DNA of 9,369 nt from Roseburia sp. CAG:303 (GTDB lineage Bacteria > Bacillota > Clostridia > Lachnospirales > Lachnospiraceae). Shown piece by piece: positions 4,342 to 9,369 of this stretch. Position 1 is the first letter of the stretch, and every line of letters starts with the position of its first letter. Position numbers and translations under genes: made by a program. The notes beneath the pieces are model-generated. The model worked only from the letters and a program-made list of their open reading frames with translations, ran no database searches and was not told where the DNA came from. The stretch spans positions 1-9,369 of the forward strand of contig FR900145.1 in the NCBI GenBank assembly GCA_000437755.1, in the 5' to 3' direction.

Positions 4342-6525
4342 ATGAGTATCTGGGTGGATGAGGAACAGAAGATATTTCATCTTCAGTCAAAGGACACAAG
4401 TTATATTATGAGAGTGGTAAAGGGCAGATATCTGGCACATGTGTACTGGGGAAAGAAGATACATACCCCGGATGTGGAGAATGCCCAGTTAAACCGCTGG
4501 ATTTCTTTCGGGGCTGCACCGGATGGCAGTGACAAGTCGTATTCACTGGACTATATCCGGCAGGAATATCCGACGGGATGTCAGACCGATTACCGGATGC
4601 CGGCAGTGCAGGCAGTATTTGAGGATGGCAGCAGGGCAGTCGAACTGGTCTATGAGAGTTACCGAATTCTTCCGGGCAAGCCGGGATTACAGGGACTGCC
4701 GGCAACTTATGTGGAGAATGAAGAAGAAGCCGATACACTGGAAATCACGCTGTCAGACACTCTGAAACACATGAAAGTAATATTAATGTATACTGTATAC
4801 AAAGAAATGGATGTGATTACCAGAAGTGTGAAAATCCGAAATGAGAGTGCGGATCGTATCCGGCTGGAAAAGGCAGTCAGTGCCAGTGTGGATTTTGAGA
4901 CTTCCGACTATGAACTGGTGGATTTGCCAGGAGCATGGGGCAGGGAACGCCATATTGAAAAGACGAAGCTGCGCAGCGGAATACAGGAACTGCAGAGCCG
5001 CAGAGGGGCTTCCAGCCATCAGATGAATCCATTCTTTGCACTGGCAGAGCCGGGAGCCGGGGAAGACAGAGGAAAAGTTTATGGATTTGCACTGGTGTAC
5101 AGCGGTAACTTTACGGCTGGAGCAGAAGTGGACCAGATTTTCCAGACAAGAGCATGGATTGGTCTGAATGGCTATGATTTTTCCTGGCTGTTAGAGAGCG
5201 GCGAAACCTTCCAGACACCGGAAGCAGTTATGGTATACTCATCTGAGGGCTTTGGCAAAATGTCCAGAACCTTTCATCAGTTATTCAGAAGCAGACTTGT
5301 GCGCGGCAGATACCGTGACGAAGTACGGCCGATTCTGGCAAATAACTGGGAGGCAACTTATTTTGACTTTGATGAGGAGAAGATTCTCGGACTGGCAAGG
5401 ACGGCAAAAGAACTGGGCATTGAACTTCTGGTGCTGGATGATGGCTGGTTTGGAAAGAGAAACAGTGATACCTGTTCGCTGGGTGACTGGTATGTCAACA
5501 AAGAAAAACTTCCGGACGGCATAGCTGCGCTGGCAGAGAAAGTCAATGAAGCAGGTGTAAAATTCGGACTCTGGTTTGAACCGGAAATGGTTTCCCCGGA
5601 CAGCGATTTATACCGGGCACATCCGGACTGGTGCATCCATATCCCGGGCAGGGAGCGGACCGAGTGCAGAAACCAGCTGACACTGGATTTGAGCAGAAAA
5701 GAAGTCTGCGATTATCTGATCAAAACCATTGGAGGTATTCTGGATCAGGCAGAGATTAGCTATGTCAAATGGGATATGAACCGTCATATGACAGAACTGG
5801 GATCAGCAGGTCTTCCACCGGAGAGACAGAAAGAAATGCCGCACCGCTATATGCTGGGACTGTACCGGGTACTGGAAGAAATCGTATCCTCCCATCCGGA
5901 GGTACTGTTTGAGAGCTGTTCCGGCGGTGGCGGAAGATTTGATGCAGGTATGCTTTATTACATGCCGCAGACATGGACCAGCGATGACACCGATGCCGTG
6001 GAACGACTCTATATCCAGTATGGAACAAGTCTGTGCTATCCGGTCAGTGCCATGGGCGCACATGTGTCTGCAGTGCCAAACCATCAGGCAAACCGTGTGA
6101 CATCTTTAAAAATGCGCGGTGATGTGGCAATGAGTGGAAACTTCGGCTATGAACTGGATCTGATGAAATTCACGGAAGAAGAAAAAGAAGAAGTGAAAAA
6201 ACAGGTTGCCGTATACAAGGAACTGAGAGAATTTCTCCCATCGGCACAGATGTATCGCCTGGAAAATCCATTTGAGGGAAATACGGCGGCATGGCAGTTT
6301 ATTTCAGAGGATGGAAACCAGATTTTTGCGGCGTATTTCCGAATCCTCTGTGAGGTAAATCCGGGAATCTCCAGAATGAAATTTACGGCACTTGACCCGG
6401 ATGCCAGATATGAAATCATCGGGGAAGATCAGACATATTATGGAGATGAACTGATGGAGATCGGCCTGGTCGCAGACTTCTGGGGAGATTTTCAGAGCCG
6501 CACCTGGAGACTGAAAAAGTTATAA
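4342..6525 (+). CDS. Alpha-galactosidase, glycoside hydrolase family 36
   Basis: Retaining hydrolase that releases terminal alpha-linked galactose from melibiose, raffinose and related sugars. The 727 residues fit GH36 enzymes of Firmicutes: N-terminal beta-sandwich domain (about 1-320), (beta/alpha)8 catalytic domain (about 330-620) and a C-terminal beta domain. Catalytic features are NNWEATYF (334-341), LDDGWFG with D366/D367, the nucleophile D478 in YVKWDMNRH (474-482), ESCSGGGGRFD (524-534) and the acid/base D548 in WTSDDTDA; these numbers coincide with those reported for the Geobacillus enzymes AgaA/AgaB. There is no signal peptide, so it acts inside the cell on imported sugars. The start is ATG 4342, eight bases after GGAGG (4329-4333); an upstream in-frame TTG at 4327 overlaps that site and is rejected. 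No sugar transporter or regulator lies next to it. No clear terminator follows. Confidence 0.96.
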   Translation: MSIWVDEEQKIFHLQSKDTSYIMRVVKGRYLAHVYWGKKIHTPDVENAQLNRWISFGAAPDGSDKSYSLDYIRQEYPTGCQTDYRMPAVQAVFEDGSRAVELVYESYRILPGKPGLQGLPATYVENEEEADTLEITLSDTLKHMKVILMYTVYKEMDVITRSVKIRNESADRIRLEKAVSASVDFETSDYELVDLPGAWGRERHIEKTKLRSGIQELQSRRGASSHQMNPFFALAEPGAGEDRGKVYGFALVYSGNFTAGAEVDQIFQTRAWIGLNGYDFSWLLESGETFQTPEAVMVYSSEGFGKMSRTFHQLFRSRLVRGRYRDEVRPILANNWEATYFDFDEEKILGLARTAKELGIELLVLDDGWFGKRNSDTCSLGDWYVNKEKLPDGIAALAEKVNEAGVKFGLWFEPEMVSPDSDLYRAHPDWCIHIPGRERTECRNQLTLDLSRKEVCDYLIKTIGGILDQAEISYVKWDMNRHMTELGSAGLPPERQKEMPHRYMLGLYRVLEEIVSSHPEVLFESCSGGGGRFDAGMLYYMPQTWTSDDTDAVERLYIQYGTSLCYPVSAMGAHVSAVPNHQANRVTSLKMRGDVAMSGNFGYELDLMKFTEEEKEEVKKQVAVYKELREFLPSAQMYRLENPFEGNTAAWQFISEDGNQIFAAYFRILCEVNPGISRMKFTALDPDARYEIIGEDQTYYGDELMEIGLVADFWGDFQSRTWRLKKL

Positions 6526-6571
6526 ATCCCGGTTATTCAAAAAAAATTTATAGATTAGCAAAATGAAATAG

Positions 6572-6600
6572 TTGAATAAAGTCCATACAAGTGGTAAAAT
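6572..6600 (+). promoter_or_regulatory. secA promoter (extended -10)
   Basis: TTGAAT (6572-6577), a 17-bp spacer and TAAAAT (6595-6600) preceded by TGG. GTGGTAAAATAAATA at 6591-6605 is identical to the glnA promoter core (176 region). The predicted start near 6607 falls inside the left arm of a perfect hairpin. This promoter gives secA a transcript independent of the alpha-galactosidase. Confidence 0.65.
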
Positions 6601-6641
6601 AAATAGGTATGATGCAAACAATGGGTGCATCATACCTATTT
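6601..6641 (+). promoter_or_regulatory. Perfect 16-bp inverted repeat at the secA transcription start
   Basis: Bases 6601-6616 are the exact reverse complement of 6626-6641, around the nine-base loop AACAATGGG. It begins at the base after the -10 hexamer. A transcript from 6607 would therefore begin with an 11-bp stem (GGTATGATGCA with TGCATCATACC). It may be an operator, an mRNA-stabilising 5' hairpin, or, followed by TATTTTCCC, a weak terminator for readthrough from the alpha-galactosidase gene. Confidence 0.7.
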
Positions 6642-6660
6642 TCCCATAGGAAATGTATAG

Positions 6661-6676
6661 ACCTGATAAGACAGGT
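6661..6676 (+). promoter_or_regulatory. Second hairpin in the secA leader
   Basis: ACCTG (6661-6665) pairs perfectly with CAGGT (6672-6676) around the six-base loop ATAAGA. It lies 24 bases before the ribosome binding site. The loop has G at position 5, not 4, so it does not fit an ANTAR target. It is short and may be chance. Confidence 0.3.
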
Positions 6677-6710
6677 AATAACAGATGTAAAAGTATATTG
6701 GAGGATTACG

Positions 6711-9284
6711 ATGGGACTATTTTCGAAAGTATTTGGTACATATAGTGAAAAGGAGATCAAAAGAATAACCCCGATTGTGGACAAGATATGTTCCTATAGG
6801 GATGAGATGACAGCCTTATCAGATGAGGAGCTTCGCGGAAAAACACAGGAGTTTAAGGATCGTCTGGAAGAAGGAAAAACACTGGATGATATTCTGCCGG
6901 AAGCATATGCGGTTGTGCGTGAAGCTGCCCGAAGAGTATTAAATACAGAACATTACAGAGTGCAGCTCATGGGTGGTATTATTCTCCACCAGGGACGTAT
7001 TGCAGAGATGCGTACCGGTGAAGGTAAAACGCAGACATGTCTTCTGCCTGCATATTTAAATGCACTGGAAGGCAAGGGTGTGCATGTTGTTACCGTAAAC
7101 GATTATCTTGCAAAACGAGATGCGGAATGGATGGGACAGGTTCACAGATTCCTGGGACTGACTGTCGGATGTATTCTGAACAGCATGGATAATGATGAAA
7201 GAAAAGCCGCTTATGACTGTGATATTACATATATTACAAATAATGAACTTGGTTTTGATTATCTGAGAGATAACATGGTTATCTACAAAGAACAGATGGT
7301 ACAGAGAGGTCTGCACTATGCGATCGTCGATGAGGTCGATTCCGTATTAATCGATGAAGCAAGAACCCCTCTTATTATTTCCGGACAGAGCGGAAAGTCT
7401 ACAAAGTTATACGAACTGTGTGATGTATTTGCAAGACAGCTGACACAGGGCGAGTACCATGAACTTACGAAAATGGATGCCATCATGGGTGAAACCTATG
7501 AAGAAACTGGAGATTTCGTGGTAAACGAAAAGGATAAATTTGTCAACCTGACTGCGCAGGGTGTGGAAAAGGCAGAGAAATATTTCCATGTTGACAATTA
7601 TGCAGATCCGGAAAATCTGGAACTGCAGCATAATATGTCCCTTGCACTGAAGGCAAATTATTTAATGTTTAAAGACAAGGATTACGTTGTAAGTCCGGAA
7701 GGCGAAGTATTAATCGTTGATGAATTTACCGGACGTATCATGCCGGGAAGAAGATTCTCCGACGGACTTCATCAGGCAATCGAAGCAAAGGAACATGTAA
7801 AGATTAAGAGGGAAAGCAAGACACTTGCAACCATTACATTCCAGAACTTCTTCAACAAATATGATAAAAAAGCAGGTATGACAGGTACTGCCATTACCGA
7901 AGAACAGGAATTCCGTAATATCTACGGTATGGACGTTGTTACAATTCCGACCAATAAACCAGTTGCGAGAATCGACCGGGATGATGCCGTTTATAAGACA
8001 AAGAAGGGCAAGTTAAATGCCGTCGTAGAAGAAATCAAGAAGAGCCAGGAGAAAGGACAGCCTGTTCTGGTAGGTACAATTACCATTGAGGCATCCGAAG
8101 AATTAAGCAAACTTCTGACAAAAGCAGGCATCAAGCACAGAGTCCTGAATGCAAAATATCATGAACTCGAAGCTGAGATCGTAGCAGAAGCCGGAATCCA
8201 CGGAAATGTAACGATTGCGACAAACATGGCAGGCCGTGGTACGGATATCAAGCTTGACGAAGAAGCAAGAGCCGCAGGCGGTCTTAAGATTATCGGTACG
8301 GAGCGTCATGAATCAAGACGTATTGACAACCAGCTGCGTGGACGTGCCGGCCGTCAGGGCGATCCGGGTGAATCCATATTCTTCATCTCACTCGAAGATG
8401 ACATCATGAGATTATTCGGTTCAGAGAAAATGATGGCAGTATTCAATGCAACCGGTATTGGAGAAAATGACAGAATTGAGCATAAGATGTTATCCAATGC
8501 CATTGAAAATGCCCAGAAGAAGATCGAAAACAACAACTACGGAATCCGTAAGAATCTGTTAGATTACGATGCCGTAAACAACGACCAGAGAGAAATCATC
8601 TACAAAGAAAGACGGCGTGTACTCGACGGCGAAAATATGCGTGACGTAATCTACAAGATGATTGGCGATGTTGTAGAACAGAAGATTGATATGGTTGCAA
8701 CTGATGACCAGCCGGCAGCCGAATGGAATATGGCGGAATTAAATGAAATCCTGCTTCCGGTTGTTCCGATTGATCCGATTGTAATCAAAGAAGAAGATGC
8801 TGCCGGCATGACTGCAGCCAAATTAAAACAGCAGGTAAAAGAAGCAGCAGCTGCAAAATACGAAGAAAAAGAAGCAGAATTTCCGGAAGCAGAGCAGATT
8901 CGAGAAGTTGAGCGAATCATTCTGTTAAAGGTAATTGACAGAAAATGGATGGATCATATCGATGATATGGATCAGCTGCGTCAGGGAATCGGTCTGCGTG
9001 CATTGGGACAGAGAGATCCGGTATCCGAATATAGAATATCCGGATTTGAAATGTTTGAAGACATGGAACAGGGAATCATGGAAGATACCGTAAAAGCTCT
9101 TATGCATGTACAGCTTGAACAGAAGATCGAAAGAGAGCAGGTAGCAAAAGTAACCGGTACAAACAAAGACGAATCCGCAGTCAGAGCACCTAAAGTCCGC
9201 GAAGAAAAGAAAATCTATCCAAACGACCCATGCCCATGCGGATCTGGAAAAAAATACAAACAGTGCTGCATGCACCGGGCATAA
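6711..9284 (+). CDS. secA: Protein translocase subunit SecA
   Basis: ATPase motor that drives unfolded preproteins through the SecYEG channel in the cytoplasmic membrane; essential and peripheral. The 857-residue product contains the first nucleotide-binding fold with Walker A MRTGEGKTQT (K106) and DEVDSVLIDEARTPLIISG (DEVD 207-210), the preprotein cross-linking domain, the second fold with ATNMAGRGTDIKL and QLRGRAGRQGDPG, the helical scaffold/wing region, and a C-terminal SEC-C zinc motif CPCGSGKKYKQCC (841-853), which contacts SecB or ribosomes in other bacteria. ATG 6711 is chosen because GGAGG (6700-6704) lies six bases before it and MGLFSKVFGT is the usual SecA beginning. An in-frame ATG at 6609 adds 34 unrelated residues from the leader. 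The stop codon lies within a palindromic repeat. Confidence 0.98.
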   Translation: MGLFSKVFGTYSEKEIKRITPIVDKICSYRDEMTALSDEELRGKTQEFKDRLEEGKTLDDILPEAYAVVREAARRVLNTEHYRVQLMGGIILHQGRIAEMRTGEGKTQTCLLPAYLNALEGKGVHVVTVNDYLAKRDAEWMGQVHRFLGLTVGCILNSMDNDERKAAYDCDITYITNNELGFDYLRDNMVIYKEQMVQRGLHYAIVDEVDSVLIDEARTPLIISGQSGKSTKLYELCDVFARQLTQGEYHELTKMDAIMGETYEETGDFVVNEKDKFVNLTAQGVEKAEKYFHVDNYADPENLELQHNMSLALKANYLMFKDKDYVVSPEGEVLIVDEFTGRIMPGRRFSDGLHQAIEAKEHVKIKRESKTLATITFQNFFNKYDKKAGMTGTAITEEQEFRNIYGMDVVTIPTNKPVARIDRDDAVYKTKKGKLNAVVEEIKKSQEKGQPVLVGTITIEASEELSKLLTKAGIKHRVLNAKYHELEAEIVAEAGIHGNVTIATNMAGRGTDIKLDEEARAAGGLKIIGTERHESRRIDNQLRGRAGRQGDPGESIFFISLEDDIMRLFGSEKMMAVFNATGIGENDRIEHKMLSNAIENAQKKIENNNYGIRKNLLDYDAVNNDQREIIYKERRRVLDGENMRDVIYKMIGDVVEQKIDMVATDDQPAAEWNMAELNEILLPVVPIDPIVIKEEDAAGMTAAKLKQQVKEAAAAKYEEKEAEFPEAEQIREVERIILLKVIDRKWMDHIDDMDQLRQGIGLRALGQRDPVSEYRISGFEMFEDMEQGIMEDTVKALMHVQLEQKIEREQVAKVTGTNKDESAVRAPKVREEKKIYPNDPCPCGSGKKYKQCCMHRA

Positions 9285-9321
9285 GGAGAGACCCGGCTAC
9301 GCCGGGAAGATTCCTTATGCC
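9278..9321. repeat. Palindromic repeat overlapping the secA stop codon, copy 1
   Basis: GGCATAAGGA (9278-9287) pairs perfectly with TCCTTATGCC (9312-9321), and inside it CCCGGC (9292-9297) pairs with GCCGGG (9301-9306) around TAC. The outer stem contains the secA TAA stop. No T-tract follows (CAAATAGAG), so it is not a standard terminator, although such a stem could protect or end the mRNA. Confidence 0.75.
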
Positions 9322-9344
9322 AAATAGAGCCTAAGAAGGAAGGT

Positions 9345-9369
9345 CATAAGGAGGGACCCGGCTCCGCTG
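9345..9369. repeat. Palindromic repeat, copy 2 (cut by the window end)
   Basis: Bases 9345-9369 match 9280-9304 at 22 of 25 positions, with a period of 65 bp. Only the left half is present. The differences (A/G, A/C, C/T) point to a family of related copies rather than a recent exact duplication. Confidence 0.65.

Noticed and set aside
6617..6625. secA hairpin as another ANTAR target because its loop shares CAATGGG with the glnA hairpin
   Set aside because: The loop has nine bases and no closing pair gives a six-base loop with A1 and G4; the shared string is probably chance.
6609..6710. In-frame ATG extending SecA by 34 residues
   Set aside because: The extension translates the leader hairpin, has no ribosome binding site, and is not SecA-like; the ATG at 6711 has GGAGG at proper spacing and the standard SecA start.

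Overview
The window is a chromosomal stretch of a low-to-mid GC Firmicute, most likely an anaerobic gut-type Clostridia of the Lachnospiraceae kind. This is inferred from gene content (type I-alpha glutamine synthetase followed by an ANTAR regulator, LL-diaminopimelate aminotransferase DapL, GH36 alpha-galactosidase, 857-residue SecA with a zinc tail), AGGAGG-type ribosome binding sites and TAAAAT-type promoters. All six genes lie on the + strand. No tRNA, rRNA, CRISPR array, integrase or transposase is visible.

Layout. (1) 1-278: an upstream hairpin, a tandem direct repeat, a promoter, and a glnA leader holding an intrinsic terminator that overlaps an alternative hairpin with a hexanucleotide loop. 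(2) 279-2165: glnA and an ANTAR-domain regulator, 18 bp apart, probably one operon. (3) 2166-3529: dapL with its own promoter and a strong terminator. (4) 3530-3831: a 300-base stretch without a convincing gene but with a promoter and a run of hairpins, some mutually exclusive; it looks like a structured leader for the next gene. (5) 3832-6525: a flavin-reductase-like (flavoredoxin) gene and a GH36 alpha-galactosidase, 21 bp apart. (6) 6526-9284: secA, with its own promoter whose predicted start falls inside a perfect 16-bp hairpin. (7) 9278-9369: a palindromic repeat overlapping the secA stop codon, with a second copy starting 65 bp later and cut by the window edge.

How it fits together. GlnA makes glutamine from ammonia. 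The ANTAR protein encoded behind it belongs to a family that binds leader RNA and prevents termination, and the glnA leader carries a terminator with a competing hairpin whose loop (AAUGGG) has the A1/G4 pattern of ANTAR targets. The natural reading is an autoregulatory antitermination circuit for nitrogen assimilation. The regulator's receiver domain lacks the usual phosphorylation residues, so a signal other than phosphorylation is likely. DapL feeds lysine and peptidoglycan synthesis, the alpha-galactosidase handles raffinose/melibiose-type sugars in the cytoplasm, and SecA drives protein export; these are neighbours rather than a pathway. The most unusual parts are non-coding: the glnA leader, the structured stretch before the flavoredoxin gene, the secA leader hairpin and the terminal repeat.
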